From: Nocardiopsis terrae
GTDB lineage: Bacteria; Actinomycetota; Actinomycetes; Streptosporangiales; Streptosporangiaceae
Direction of reading: 5' to 3'
DNA length: 64,000 nucleotides
Assembly (NCBI RefSeq): GCF_014651695.1
Contig: NZ_BMXJ01000004.1
Coordinates: 351,611-415,610 of the forward strand
Shown: piece after piece, positions 34,631 through 44,534 of the stretch
How the letters are laid out: each line of letters begins with the position of its first letter
Position numbering within the stretch: the stretch's first letter is position 1
Program-made: the position numbers and the translations under genes
Notes under the pieces: generated by a model
Told to the model about the DNA's origin: nothing
Databases searched by the model: none
Seen by the model: the letters and a program-made list of their open reading frames with translations, nothing else

Positions 34631-35416
34631 ATGACGAAACCGCCGGTCACAAGTGACCATCGGACCGGGGGCACCCTGAGCCGCCGCGAACGTGTGCGCG
34701 AAGCCACACTCGCCGAGATCAAGGAGACGGCCCGCAGGCACCTCGTGGAGTTCGGGGTCGCCGGGGTCTCGCTCCGCGCCATCGCGCGGGAGATGGGGAT
34801 GACCGCCCCGGGCCTGTACCGCTACGTACCGGGTATCGACGCCCTGCTCGTGTCGATCACCGCGGACATGTACGAGGAACTGGCCGACGTGGTCGCCGAG
34901 GCCGACGCCAGCATGCCCGAGGAGGACACCGACGGTCGCATCCTCACCTCGCTGCGCGCCTTCCGGAACTGGGCGATCAGCCATCAGCCCGAGTTCTCGG
35001 TGATGTTCGGTCCGCGCACCCGCCTGGACCCGGAAGCCGACATCACCTCCGCCCTGGAGGCGGGGCGCCGGTTCGGGTCCACGTTCTTCACCCTCTTCGA
35101 CCGCCTGGTCGCGGAGGAGCGCTTCGCGCTCCCGGCCGACGACGACCTGCCGGTCGCGCTGCGCAGGGAGCTGCGCTCCTTCGCCGACACGGTCGGCTTC
35201 TCCTCGCCCAACGTCCCCGAAGGCGCCGTGATGGTGCTCACCACCTGCTGGGTGCGGCTGTACGGGGTGGTGTGCATGGAGGTGTTCCAACACCTGAACT
35301 TCGTGGTGGGCGACATGGAACCGCTCTTCGAGTCCGAGCTTCGGAACATGGCGACGGATCTGGGTGTGCGGTACTCCCCGTTGGAGGGAGCAGGGGGACA
35401 GGCAGCCAAAGCCTGA
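34631..35416 (+). CDS. TetR/AcrR-family regulator of the MMPL gene
   Basis: A 261-residue regulator. The helix-turn-helix is at about residues 20-65: SRRERVREATLAEIKETARR then FGVAGVSLRAIAREMGMTAP with GLYRYVPG. The C-terminal ligand domain (AFRNWAISHQPEFSVMFGPR) resembles TetR_C-type domains seen in actinobacteria. ATG 34631 is chosen; GTG 34607 in frame is an alternative and neither has a clear ribosome site. The shared palindromic operator implies it represses the MMPL exporter and itself. Confidence 0.85.
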   Translation: MTKPPVTSDHRTGGTLSRRERVREATLAEIKETARRHLVEFGVAGVSLRAIAREMGMTAPGLYRYVPGIDALLVSITADMYEELADVVAEADASMPEEDTDGRILTSLRAFRNWAISHQPEFSVMFGPRTRLDPEADITSALEAGRRFGSTFFTLFDRLVAEERFALPADDDLPVALRRELRSFADTVGFSSPNVPEGAVMVLTTCWVRLYGVVCMEVFQHLNFVVGDMEPLFESELRNMATDLGVRYSPLEGAGGQAAKA

Positions 35417-35477
35417 CCGTTTAAGCCCCATACTGGAGGTCTGCGGCAGTTGCCGGTTTCGTGGGTACGAACCCGGC

Positions 35478-36929
35478 ATGCCCTACCCGTGTTGGCGCGA
35501 CGACGAGGACGACCCCGTGGAGAACCGAACCGGCGCTGAGCGGCCCGGGGAGAACGCTCCCCTTCCGGACCGGACCGGCGACCGGCCGCAGCCGGACGAG
35601 CACACGGGCACGTTCGGGCCCGGGGGCCCGACCCCGTCTCCCGGGGGCCGGAGCACCCAGGCACCGCAGTCCCACCAGGTTCCGCGTCCCCCCTCCCCGC
35701 CGGGGCCTCCCGGCCGGGGAGGGGGACCCGCGCCGACCCGCTCCGGGGGTACCGCTCCGGCGTACCCCGCGCACCCCGCAGGGCCGCGGTGGGACCCCCG
35801 GCAGGCACCGGCGGGACCGGGAACCGCCCAGCACGGGGCGTACCCGCAGGGGCCCCGGCCGCAGACCGCCGCCCCGCAGGGCCAGCCCGTGCACGGCCAC
35901 CCCGGGCAGGGTCACCCCGTGCCGAACCCTCCCGGGCAGGGGCCGCCACCGCCGGGGGCTCCCCCGTACTGGAACCACCAGCGATTCCAGCAGTGGCCGC
36001 CGCCCCAGCAGTGGGGGCCGCAGCCCTGGGGACAGCCCCACGCCTGGCCCCAGCAACCCAGACGCGATCGCGGCCGGGCCGTGCTGGCCGGGGCGTTCAC
36101 CGCCGCATCCGTGGCCCTGGTGGCGCTGGTGGCCAGTGTGGTCGTCGTGGCGAACACCCCGAGAGAGGACCCCTCCGCCGGCGGCACGGACGTGTCCACC
36201 CTCTACGACAACGGCCTGTACGCCCGGCCCAACCCGGCGGAGGTGGACATCGTCGAGCACCCGCTCTACGGCGTCGCCGTGCCCGAGGCCGTCGACTGCG
36301 ACCTGCCCGCCCTGGAGTCGGACTCCGACGACTCCTGGGAGTCGTTCGCCAACGGGGCCGGGGACTGCCTGACCGAACTCTGGACGCCGGTCATGGACGA
36401 GCTCGGGCTGGTCCCCGAACCACCCCGGATGACCGTCACCACCGACTCCCCGGCGACCGACTCCGAGGACTCCTTCACCCTCGCCTACTACGAGCAGGGC
36501 CGGGGCCTGATCACCGTGGTCCTGCCCAACGTGCGCGAGATCGACGCGCAGCTCCCGGACACCCACCGGGAGGACGTGTGGCTCGCCCTGATGGGCCACG
36601 AGTACGCCCACCACGTCCAGGACGCCACCGGCATCCTGGACGTCGCCCACGACCTGCGCCGCACGGCCGGCAGCGAGGCCGCGGAGCTGGACACCCTGCG
36701 CCGTACCGAACTCCAGGCCGAGTGCATGGCGGGGGTGGCCCTGCGCGGTCTGACCGACCCCTCCGGGAACTCCCTGGACGTGGTCAACCTGCACTTCAAC
36801 AGCGGCAGCGGCGACCTGGAGACGCACGGCAGCGCCGCCAACCGGTCCCAGTGGCTGGAGTCGGGCTGGTCCGAGGAGACCCTGGACGGGTGCAACACCT
36901 ACGGCGCCGACGAGGGCGAGGTGGCCTGA
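35478..36929 (+). CDS. Membrane-anchored neutral zinc metallopeptidase (YpfJ family)
   Basis: A 483-residue protein. The first 190 residues are Pro/Gly/Gln-rich and disordered (for example RFQQWPPPQQWGPQPW), followed by one helix (VLAGAFTAASVALVALVASV) and an extracytoplasmic peptidase domain. The zinc site is visible: HEYAH (GHEYAHHVQDATG) and the third-ligand motif ELQAECMAGV, with ANRSQWLESGW near the end, as in the YpfJ/putative neutral zinc metallopeptidase family. The substrate is unknown. ATG 35478 lacks a ribosome site; GTG 35517, preceded by GAGGA, is an equally reasonable start. Confidence 0.85.
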   Translation: MPYPCWRDDEDDPVENRTGAERPGENAPLPDRTGDRPQPDEHTGTFGPGGPTPSPGGRSTQAPQSHQVPRPPSPPGPPGRGGGPAPTRSGGTAPAYPAHPAGPRWDPRQAPAGPGTAQHGAYPQGPRPQTAAPQGQPVHGHPGQGHPVPNPPGQGPPPPGAPPYWNHQRFQQWPPPQQWGPQPWGQPHAWPQQPRRDRGRAVLAGAFTAASVALVALVASVVVVANTPREDPSAGGTDVSTLYDNGLYARPNPAEVDIVEHPLYGVAVPEAVDCDLPALESDSDDSWESFANGAGDCLTELWTPVMDELGLVPEPPRMTVTTDSPATDSEDSFTLAYYEQGRGLITVVLPNVREIDAQLPDTHREDVWLALMGHEYAHHVQDATGILDVAHDLRRTAGSEAAELDTLRRTELQAECMAGVALRGLTDPSGNSLDVVNLHFNSGSGDLETHGSAANRSQWLESGWSEETLDGCNTYGADEGEVA

Positions 36930-36934
36930 CCCGC

Positions 36935-36966
36935 GCCGGGCGCGCTTCGCGACGGCCGCGCCCGGC
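36935..36966. terminator. Bidirectional terminator between peptidase and FprA genes
   Basis: GCCGGGCGCG at 36935-36944 pairs with CGCGCCCGGC at 36957-36966 in the 42-bp gap between convergent genes. Confidence 0.7.
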
Positions 36967-36971
36967 CGGAC

Positions 36972-38390
36972 TCACCCCTCGTCGACGACCTTCCGGTAGG
37001 CGTCCCAGTCGCGGAGTTTGACCCGTTCGCCCCGGTCCAGCTCGGCGGCGTGGCCCGCCTCCGCGGCGTCGATGCGCAGCCAGTCCCCGTAGTCGCTGTG
37101 CGCCACCCCCCGCTCGGCCAGGACCTCCGCCAGGTCGACCGGTTCCGGTACCGCCGCACGCAGCTCCGCGGCGTCCTCCAGCAGGGACCGCACGGTCCCC
37201 GCGGCGTCGGACTTGTTGGTGCCGATCACCCCGGTGGCGCCCCGTTTGATCCACCCGGCCACGTAGTCGCCGGGCACGGCCCGGCCCCCGGTGTCCAGGA
37301 CCCGCCCCTCGCGCTGCGGCACCGTGCGCTCCGCCTGGTCGAAGGGGACGCCCTCCAGGGGCACCCCCGCGTATCCGACCGACCGCAGCACCATCCCGAC
37401 GTCCAGCACACTGCGCTCCCCGGTCCCCTCCAGACGGCCGTCGGCGTCCAGGCGGGTGTGCTCGACCCGCAGACCGCTCACCCGCTCCGTACCGAGGATC
37501 TCCTCCGGCCTGGTCCAGAAGTGGAGTTCGATCCGGCGGGGACGGCCCTCGGGGCGGCGCTCGGCCTGTTCGCGCAGCAGCCTGAGGTTGGTGCGGGCGG
37601 CACGGGAGAGCTCGCGCAGTTCGGGGCCGCCGACCCCCACCGCGGTCGGGTCGATGTCCACCTGGTCCGGGTCCACGACCACGTCCGCCCCGGGCAGGGC
37701 CAGCAGGTCGCGTAGTTCCGGTGCGGTGAACCTGGCCTGGAGCGGACCGCGTCGGGCCAGGACGTGGACGGTGCGCACCCGGCTGGCGGCGAGCACCTCC
37801 AGCGCCGCCTGCGGGATGTCGGTGTGCCGGAGCTCGTCGGCGGTCTTGGCCAGGATCCGGGCGACGTCGAGGGCGACGTTGCCCGCCCCGACCACCGCGA
37901 CCTCCTCGGAGTCCAGCACGAACCGCGCCAAGCCGCTGTCGGGGTGGCCGCAGTACCAGTTCACGAAGTCGGTCGCGGCGACGCTGCCCGGCAGCTCCTC
38001 CCCGGGCACGCCCATGCGCCGGTCGTCGCCGGCGCCGGTCGCGTAGACGACGGCGTGGTGGGAACGGGCCAGGTCCTCGCGGGTCAGGTCGGTACCGAAC
38101 TCGACCCCGCCGACGAACCTCACGTCGGGATGCTCCAGGACCCTGCGCAGGGCCCGCGCCACCCCCTTGATCCTGGTGTGGTCGGGGGCGACCCCGTAAC
38201 GGACCAGCCCGTAGGGGGTGGGCAACCGGTCCAGGACGTCGACCCGGACGGGCACACGGCTCTGCCGGGTGAGGGCGTCAGCGGTGTAGACCCCGGCTGG
38301 GCCGGAGCCGATCACGGCCACCCGGAGCGGGGGCAGCGGCTCCGGGCCGCTCTGCTCGGGGCTCTGGTGCTCGGGTTCGGAAGAGGTCAT
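36972..38390 (-). CDS. FprA-type ferredoxin/adrenodoxin--NADP+ reductase
   Basis: A 472-residue FAD/NADPH reductase that supplies electrons to ferredoxins, similar to M. tuberculosis FprA and mitochondrial adrenodoxin reductase. The FAD motif is IGSGPAGVYTADAL, followed by PTPYGLVRYGVAPDHTRIKG. The NADP motif is VVGAGNVALDVARIL and the C-terminus has YVAGWIKRGATGVIGTNKSD, all FprA hallmarks. ATG 38390 is the only good start. It lies 65 bp downstream of dxs on the same strand and could be co-transcribed; dxs-pathway iron-sulfur enzymes need reduced ferredoxin, a possible link. Confidence 0.92.
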   Translation of the reverse strand: MTSSEPEHQSPEQSGPEPLPPLRVAVIGSGPAGVYTADALTRQSRVPVRVDVLDRLPTPYGLVRYGVAPDHTRIKGVARALRRVLEHPDVRFVGGVEFGTDLTREDLARSHHAVVYATGAGDDRRMGVPGEELPGSVAATDFVNWYCGHPDSGLARFVLDSEEVAVVGAGNVALDVARILAKTADELRHTDIPQAALEVLAASRVRTVHVLARRGPLQARFTAPELRDLLALPGADVVVDPDQVDIDPTAVGVGGPELRELSRAARTNLRLLREQAERRPEGRPRRIELHFWTRPEEILGTERVSGLRVEHTRLDADGRLEGTGERSVLDVGMVLRSVGYAGVPLEGVPFDQAERTVPQREGRVLDTGGRAVPGDYVAGWIKRGATGVIGTNKSDAAGTVRSLLEDAAELRAAVPEPVDLAEVLAERGVAHSDYGDWLRIDAAEAGHAAELDRGERVKLRDWDAYRKVVDEG

Positions 38391-38454
38391 GAACCCATTC
38401 TGGCAGCACCGGAGGTCGTTCCGGCGCTGCCAGAGGGATCGGGCGAGGGACTGG

Positions 38455-40383
38455 TCAGGCCGTTTCGTCGGCCAGCTCCTGGGCGGCCCCGGCCCCCTCA
38501 CCGCGGCGGGAGACCGTCTCGGTGAGTTTGCGGGACAGCTCCTGCGGGGTCAGGCCCTGCTGCTGGAGGATCCGGTCGCGCTTGGCGTGGTCCAGGAACT
38601 CCTGCTGGATGCCGAAGGTGCGCACGGGCACGTCCACGTCGTGGTCGCGCAGCAGGCGGGCCACGGCGTCGCCGACGGCGCCGGTGCGGCCGTTGTCCTC
38701 GACGACCGCGACCACGGAGTGCCGGGCGGCCTCGGCGACCAGCGCCTCGTCCAGCGGCTTGACCCAGCGCGGGTCGACGACCGTGACGCCGATGCCCTGG
38801 TCGGCCATCCGGTCGGCCACCTCGCAGGCGACCTGGGCCATGGAGCCCACGCCCACGATGAGCAGGTCCTTGGCGTGTCCGCCCCCGGTGGCGTCGCGCA
38901 GCAGGTCCATGGAGCCGACCTTGCCGATCTCGGTCAGCTCCTCGGCGACGGCGCCCTTGGGGTAGCGGACCACGGTGGGGGCGTCCTCGACGGCCACGGC
39001 CTCGCGCAGCAGGGTGCGCAGGCGCTCGGCGTCACGCGGGGCGGCCAGGCGCAGGCCGGGTACCACCTGCAGGATGGACATGTCCCACATGCCGTTGTGG
39101 CTGGCGCCGTCGTTCCCGGTGACCCCCGCCCGGTCCAGGCAGAACGTGACGCCCTGGCGGTGCAGGGCGGCGTCCATGAGCACCTGGTCGAAACAGCGGT
39201 TGAGGAAGGTCGCGTAGACGGCGACCACCGGGTGCAGGCCGCTCATCGCCATGCCGGTGGCGGAGGTGGCGGCGTGCTGCTCGGCGATACCGACGTCGAA
39301 GGTCCGCTCCGGGTAGGCCTCGGCGAACTTGTTCAGGCCGGTGGGGTGCAGCATCGCGGCGGTGATGGCGACGATGTCCTCGCGCTCGGCTCCCAGCTCC
39401 ACCATGGTCTCGGCGAAGACCGAGGTCCACTTCTCCACCTTGGGGCCGGGCTTGGCCTTGCCGGTGTCGATGTCGAAGGGGCCGGGTGCGTGGAACTGGT
39501 CCTCGTCGTGGTTCTCGGCCGGGGCGTAGCCCTTGCCCTTCTGGGTGAGGACGTGGACGATCGCGGGGCCGCCGAAGTCGCGGGCGCGCCGCAGCGCCTT
39601 CTCCACGGCGCCTTCGTCGTGCCCGTCGATGGGGCCGAGGTACTTGAGTCCCAGGTCCTCGAACATGATCTGCGGCTGGATGGCGTCCTTGACGCCCTTC
39701 TTGAGGCCGTGCAGGGCCTCGTAGAGGGGCTGACCGACCACGGGGGTGCGGTTGAGGGTGCTCTTGGCCAGGTCCAGGGCCTGCTCGTAGCCCGGGGTCA
39801 TGCGCAGCGAGGCCAGGTGGTCGGCCAGGCCGCCCATGGTGGGCGAGTAGGAGCGGCCGTTGTCGTTGACGACGACCACCAGGCGCCGGTTCTTCTTCTC
39901 CGCGATGTTGTTGAGGGCCTCCCAGGCCATGCCGCCGGTGAGTGCGCCGTCGCCGATGACGGCGACGACGGTCCGGTCGGTGTGGCCCCGCACCTCGTTG
40001 GCCTTGGCCATGCCGTCGGCGTAGGACAGGGAGGTGGAGGCGTGGGAGTTCTCGATGAAGTCGTGTTCGGACTCGGCCCTGGACGGGTAGCCGGACAGGC
40101 CGCCCTCGGACTTGAGGTTGGTGAAGTCGTGGCGGCCGGTGAGGACCTTGTGCGCGTAGGCCTGGTGGCCGGTGTCGAAGAGGATGGGGTCCCTGGGTGA
40201 GTCGAAGACCCGGTGCAGCGCGATGCTCAGCTCGACGACGCCGAGGCTGGGGCCGAGGTGTCCTCCGGTCTGGGAGCAGGAGTCGACCAGGAAGTCCCTG
40301 ATCTCCTGGGCCAGCGCAGGGAGCTGGTCGGCCGGGAGCTTCTTGAGCGCTTCCGGATTGTGTATCGACTCGAACAGTGCCAC
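38455..40383 (-). CDS. dxs: 1-deoxy-D-xylulose-5-phosphate synthase
   Basis: A 642-residue thiamine-diphosphate enzyme joining pyruvate and glyceraldehyde 3-phosphate, the first step of the MEP isoprenoid pathway. The thiamine motif runs from [18 protein letters not shown], and [16 protein letters not shown] and [15 protein letters not shown] are conserved active-site stretches. GTG 40383 gives the family N-terminus; GAGGGGACT lies about nine bases upstream. The 287-bp region before it contains the inverted repeat GGTAT-N2-ATACC at 40468-40479, a possible -10 or operator. fprA follows. Confidence 0.96.
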   Translation of the reverse strand: MALFESIHNPEALKKLPADQLPALAQEIRDFLVDSCSQTGGHLGPSLGVVELSIALHRVFDSPRDPILFDTGHQAYAHKVLTGRHDFTNLKSEGGLSGYPSRAESEHDFIENSHASTSLSYADGMAKANEVRGHTDRTVVAVIGDGALTGGMAWEALNNIAEKKNRRLVVVVNDNGRSYSPTMGGLADHLASLRMTPGYEQALDLAKSTLNRTPVVGQPLYEALHGLKKGVKDAIQPQIMFEDLGLKYLGPIDGHDEGAVEKALRRARDFGGPAIVHVLTQKGKGYAPAENHDEDQFHAPGPFDIDTGKAKPGPKVEKWTSVFAETMVELGAEREDIVAITAAMLHPTGLNKFAEAYPERTFDVGIAEQHAATSATGMAMSGLHPVVAVYATFLNRCFDQVLMDAALHRQGVTFCLDRAGVTGNDGASHNGMWDMSILQVVPGLRLAAPRDAERLRTLLREAVAVEDAPTVVRYPKGAVAEELTEIGKVGSMDLLRDATGGGHAKDLLIVGVGSMAQVACEVADRMADQGIGVTVVDPRWVKPLDEALVAEAARHSVVAVVEDNGRTGAVGDAVARLLRDHDVDVPVRTFGIQQEFLDHAKRDRILQQQGLTPQELSRKLTETVSRRGEGAGAAQELADETA

Positions 40384-40670
40384 TGTCTCGTCAGTCCCCT
40401 CGTCCAGCGTGTCCGCTTACGTTTGCCGTGCCCGACCCCTGACGTGGGACGGTCCTGGCTACCGGCAGGTATACATACCGAGTTTATGGGCGTTCGTCCA
40501 CGGGACCTACTCGGAACCCCGGGAAGGCCGCGGATCGACGCGCCCCGGCGGAAGGAGTCCGCCCTCCCTTCTCCTCGGACGGAGCGGTGGGCGTTTTCCG
40601 CCACCGGGGTTTCGGCGTAGGTTACTCGCTTTTGGGAGCGCGATTACCGCTGGCCATCCGGCTGCCGAGG

Positions 40671-41441
40671 TTATCCGAGCACCGCCTGTGTGAGAAGGCC
40701 GATCGCGGAGGCGGTCACCACGCACAGCAGCCCGACACGCAGCCTGACCGGATCGATCCAGCGGCGTGCCCGGCTGCCGAGGAGGAAGCCGAGGCCGACG
40801 AAGGGGATCAGGACGATCCCGGTGGCGGCCGTACGGCCGTCGAGCTGGCCGCCGACCGTGAGGGCGAGCAGGGAGAACGCCCCGCCGAAGAGGAAGAAGG
40901 CGGCCAGGGTGGCCCGCACCCGCTCGGGGGGCTCGTGCTGGTAGAGCAGGGCCATGGGCGGGCCGCCCACCGAGGTGGAGGTGCCCGCGAAGCCGGAGAG
41001 TGCGCCCGCCGCGATCAGGGAGGTCGGGGTGATCCGCACCCGGAAGGCCCACACGGACAGGACGACGGCCACGAGCACCATCGCTCCGACGACCGCGGCC
41101 AGCGCGCGCGGCTCCAGGACGGCCACGACCCACACGCCGAGCACGGTTCCGGGGATCCGGGCCGGCAGCCCCCAGGCCATGCCGCGCCAGTCCACGTGCC
41201 GCCACTCCTGGAGGAGGGTGAGCACCGGGAGGATGATCACGGTGACCAGGAGTGCCCCGGGCATGAGTGTGGGGTCGAGGAAGGAGATGACCGGGGCGGA
41301 GACGAGGCCGAGGCCGAGACCGACCATGCTCTGGACGGCGGCCCCGGCCAGGACGGCGGCCGCCGCGACGAGGAGGAGGACCCACGCGTCGATCTGGCCG
41401 AACAGGGCGTGGGGCGTGGGTGTGAGGAGATCAGCGAACAT
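40671..41441 (-). CDS. TauE/SafE-family sulfite-type exporter
   Basis: A 256-residue protein with seven to eight helices in two repeats. The first repeat starts LAGAAVQSMVGLGLGLVSAP and the second LIAAGALSGFAGTSTSVGGP, the internal duplication typical of TauE/SafE permeases that move sulfite, sulfonates or other organic anions. ATG 41441 lacks a good ribosome site. It begins 39 bp after the StyA-like gene on the same strand, so the two probably form an operon, perhaps exporting a product of that oxygenase. Confidence 0.85.
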   Translation of the reverse strand: MFADLLTPTPHALFGQIDAWVLLLVAAAAVLAGAAVQSMVGLGLGLVSAPVISFLDPTLMPGALLVTVIILPVLTLLQEWRHVDWRGMAWGLPARIPGTVLGVWVVAVLEPRALAAVVGAMVLVAVVLSVWAFRVRITPTSLIAAGALSGFAGTSTSVGGPPMALLYQHEPPERVRATLAAFFLFGGAFSLLALTVGGQLDGRTAATGIVLIPFVGLGFLLGSRARRWIDPVRLRVGLLCVVTASAIGLLTQAVLG

Positions 41442-41480
41442 GAGGGGAACGACGCTATATCTCCCTGTCTCCGGTAGGGA

Positions 41481-42743
41481 TTAGGAGATGGGGACACGGG
41501 ATGATTCGGCGGCGGAGCCCCGCACCGCGTCCGCGTACTCCATCGCCCGTTCGGGGTGCAGGAACCAGTCGATGAGCCCGCCGGGCTCGCCGAAGGAGTT
41601 GGCGAACCGGTCCGCAGTGGGCTGGTGCCGGTCGGCCAACCGGTACAGCTCCCACACGTGGTCGGGACCGGACAGCATGACCCTGCTCCACGCGGTGACC
41701 TGGCGGGCGTGACGCCAGTAGGCGGCGAAGGCCGAACGCATGAAGTTCTCGTCGAAGGGGCGCGCGCCGTGGTCGACGATGGCGCGACGGTACACGTCGG
41801 CGCAGAGCGAGGCCATGTTGGCGCCCTGAGCGGTGATGGGGTCGTTGCTGACCACGGAGTCGGCCATGCCCAGGACCGGGGTGCCGCCGGCCAGCCGCGC
41901 GACGGGCTCGCGCACCGTGGGCGTGTAGCCGCCGCGCAGGGCCGCCATCGGGTCGGCCGGTCGTGCGCGGGCGAAACGCTCGTGTTCCCGAGGGGCATGG
42001 GCGCGCAGGACGTCGAGCAGCCCCGCCAGGAGGTCCTCGGCGCTCGCCTCGCGCCCCAGGGGCCGGTCGAGGGGGCCGCCCGGCACCGCCTCGACCATCA
42101 CGGCCTGGCAGGCACCGGCGAGGGAGAGGGTGGGCAGGGTGATCAGCTCCCCCGCCCCGGGGATCGCGGTACGCCCCAGGACACCGCCCGCGGGGTGCGG
42201 TTCGGCGCCGGTGACGTAGGCCAGCGACAGAACGCGCTGAGGCTCTGTGAAGGGCGATCTGCGCTCGTTCCGGGGAAAGAGTTCGGCGAGTTCCCCACGG
42301 CCCGCCGCGACGATGGTCAGGTCGTGCTCCGCGCCCAGGCCCTCCAGCTCCGGTACCCCCACCCGGCGCAGGACGAGACGGCCGCCGTTCCGGGCGAACA
42401 GCTCCGTCCAGGCGGCCAGCTTCAGGCGTTGGTCCACCGACTGGGCGGGCTCGTCCAGGTGCCCGACCCAGTCCGCCTCCGGGTCCGCTCCCCCGTACCG
42501 TCCGGTCACGCGGACCCCCACCCCGGTGATCTCCGGGGCCCGCTCGTCCCAGAAGGCCAGACCGTGGCGGCGTTCCCGGCGCAGGGCCGGGCCGAACAGG
42601 CACTGGGTGGACATCACACGTCCGGCACGGACCTCCTCCGGGCCCCGGGGTGCGATCAGGGTGACGTCGTAGTCCTCCGCGAGCAGACCGAGGGCGAGCT
42701 GGAGCCCGGACTGTCCGGCACCGACGACGAGGATCTTGCGCAT
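41481..42743 (-). CDS. StyA-like FAD-dependent styrene/indole monooxygenase family protein
   Basis: A 420-residue flavoprotein. The FAD motif GAGQSGLQLALGLL starts at residue 8, and RVMSTQCLFGPALRRER plus the later GMADSVVSNDPITAQGANMA match the styrene monooxygenase oxygenase component (StyA), which epoxidises styrene or indole using reduced FAD. No StyB-type flavin reductase lies within the window's neighbours, so an unlinked reductase would be needed. ATG 42743 follows AGGAG. A TauE/SafE permease follows 39 bp downstream. The substrate cannot be assigned from sequence. Confidence 0.85.
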   Translation of the reverse strand: MRKILVVGAGQSGLQLALGLLAEDYDVTLIAPRGPEEVRAGRVMSTQCLFGPALRRERRHGLAFWDERAPEITGVGVRVTGRYGGADPEADWVGHLDEPAQSVDQRLKLAAWTELFARNGGRLVLRRVGVPELEGLGAEHDLTIVAAGRGELAELFPRNERRSPFTEPQRVLSLAYVTGAEPHPAGGVLGRTAIPGAGELITLPTLSLAGACQAVMVEAVPGGPLDRPLGREASAEDLLAGLLDVLRAHAPREHERFARARPADPMAALRGGYTPTVREPVARLAGGTPVLGMADSVVSNDPITAQGANMASLCADVYRRAIVDHGARPFDENFMRSAFAAYWRHARQVTAWSRVMLSGPDHVWELYRLADRHQPTADRFANSFGEPGGLIDWFLHPERAMEYADAVRGSAAESSRVPIS

Positions 42744-43160
42744 GGTTCTCCTGGAGGCACGCCCGGGCACGGCGGGCCGCGGGCGCTGGGTGTGGCTTGA
42801 CCCGGCGAAGCTAACAGGGCTCCGAAGGGCACGGATTCCGCCCCTGACCTTGGGACCTTCGCCCCTGACGGGGCGGGACCAACGGACCTGCCGCCCGACG
42901 GTGACCCAGCTCACGGCGAACGCTGGTGCCCGCACGCGCGGCACCGCCCTCCCGAAGCCATCAGCGCAGTTCAGCGCGGGGGCACCGGCCCGGGCCGACT
43001 CAGCGGGGGCGGTCGCGGGCGGGCACGGCCCGGAATCGGACCGCCCGGCGGCACCCCCGGTGGACGGTGGCACCGGCCGCGGCCGCGGGAGCGACGCAAC
43101 TCACAGTTCCCCCGCCCGGCCCCAGGGGCGCCGCCGGCCCGTGCCGGGACCGCGCACACG
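42744..43160. other. Gene-poor region upstream of the StyA-like gene
   Basis: Nothing coding is supported here. The stretch is very GC-rich. It contains the promoter region of the StyA-like gene on the right side and leads into the terminator hairpins of the ABC operon. Confidence 0.5.
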
Positions 43161-43224
43161 AGGGCCCGGGCCGGTGGGAGTGGAACCGGCCCGGGCCCTA
43201 CGGCGGTCCGGGGTCGACCGCCGT
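43161..43224 (-). terminator. Double hairpin terminator of the sugar ABC operon
   Basis: A 14-bp perfect stem (43161-43174 with 43186-43199) is adjacent to an 8-bp stem (43200-43207 with 43217-43224), both just past the permease stop. Confidence 0.75.
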
Positions 43225-43256
43225 GTTCCTCCGGGAGGGGAACGGGGAGGCGGCGG

Positions 43257-44534
43257 CTACGCGCCGCCCCTGGCGTGGGTCTTGCGGCCGCGCCGGGAGA
43301 TCGCGTCGAGGATGACCGCGATCAGCAGGACCGCCGCCGTGATCATGAAGCGCACGGAGGTGTCCATCTGCAGCAGCAGCAGGCCGGAGGTGATGGCGCC
43401 CAGTACCAGGCCGCCCAGCAGGGCGGAGTAGGCGTTGCCGCGTCCGCCGAACAGGCTGGTGCCGCCGATGACCGCGGCCGCGATGGCCATCATCAGCTCG
43501 GCGCCGCCGCCGGTGGAGACGCTCGCCGCGAAGTTGCGGGACACGAGCATGACGCCGCCGAGCGCCGCGAGGGTGGAGGCGATACCGAAGACGGAGATCC
43601 GGATCAGGTCCACGTTGATGCCCGCCCGGCGGGCGGCCTCGGAGCTGCCGCCCACGGCGTAGACCATGCGGCCGTAGCGGGTCTTGCGCAGCACCAGGTC
43701 CAGCATGACCACGAAGCCCACGAAGATCAGGAAGGCGAGCGGCACACCCTTGTACTGGTTGAGGATCCACACACCGCCGACCAGCGGCAGGGCCAGCAGG
43801 CCGGCCCGGAAGAGGACCTCGACCAGCGACTTGTGCGGCAGGCCCGCACCGCTCCTCTTCCGCTCGACCGTCAGGACCGACACCAGGTAGAGGGCCAGGG
43901 TCAGCAGCACCAGGGCCCAGCCCACCACCGGGACGAAGTAGGTCTGGGTGAGCATCGCGATCGGCCCGGTGGAGCTGGTGTTGATGCTCCCGTCGCTGCC
44001 CATGAGGTTCAGGTGTACGCCCTGCCAGCCGAGCAGGCCGGCGAGGGTGACCACGAAGGCCGGTACGCCCATCTTGGCGAAGATGAACCCGTGGATCAGG
44101 CCCACCAGAAGGCCGACGCCCACCGCGGCGCCGATGGCGACCCACTCGGAGGTCCCGTACCGGACCGCGAGTACCGCCACGACCCCGGCGGCCAGACCGG
44201 ACACCGATCCGACGGACAGGTCGATCTCACCGAGCAGCAGGACCATGATCACGCCGGTGGTCATGAGGCCGACGGCGGCGATCTGGACGGTCAGGTTCGA
44301 CAGGTTCTGCGGTGACAGGAACCGGTCGTTCATGGACTGGAAGACGAGGCCGATCAGCAGGAGGCCGACGATCACCGGCAACGGGCCCAGTTCGCCGCCC
44401 CTGATGTTGCGGCGCAGCGCCTGAAGCCATCCGCTGGGCGAGGCGACGGTGGTCAGAAGGCGCGGGTCGCGTCGGGCACCGTCCTGCGGCTGGGCCCCGT
44501 CTACGCTGTTGGGAACGTGTGTCTGCTGGCTCAT
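43257..44534 (-). CDS. Sugar ABC transporter permease (xylose type)
   Basis: A 425-residue inner-membrane permease with ten or more helices of the RbsC/XylH class. Recognisable stretches are GEIDLSVGSVSGLAAGVVAV and VGGSSEAARRAGINV, with ALGGVMLVSR and IGGTSLFGGRGN following. ATG 44534 overlaps the stop of the ATPase gene (ATGA). It forms the channel for the sugar delivered by the binding protein encoded at 45445-46590. It is longer than RbsC because of a central insertion (ERKRSGAGLPHKSLVEVLFR). Confidence 0.92.
   Translation of the reverse strand: MSQQTHVPNSVDGAQPQDGARRDPRLLTTVASPSGWLQALRRNIRGGELGPLPVIVGLLLIGLVFQSMNDRFLSPQNLSNLTVQIAAVGLMTTGVIMVLLLGEIDLSVGSVSGLAAGVVAVLAVRYGTSEWVAIGAAVGVGLLVGLIHGFIFAKMGVPAFVVTLAGLLGWQGVHLNLMGSDGSINTSSTGPIAMLTQTYFVPVVGWALVLLTLALYLVSVLTVERKRSGAGLPHKSLVEVLFRAGLLALPLVGGVWILNQYKGVPLAFLIFVGFVVMLDLVLRKTRYGRMVYAVGGSSEAARRAGINVDLIRISVFGIASTLAALGGVMLVSRNFAASVSTGGGAELMMAIAAAVIGGTSLFGGRGNAYSALLGGLVLGAITSGLLLLQMDTSVRFMITAAVLLIAVILDAISRRGRKTHARGGA

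Noticed and set aside
40468..40479. GGTAT-N2-ATACC as a dxs operator
   Set aside because: Short, single occurrence and overlaps a possible -10 box; kept only as a note in the dxs entry.
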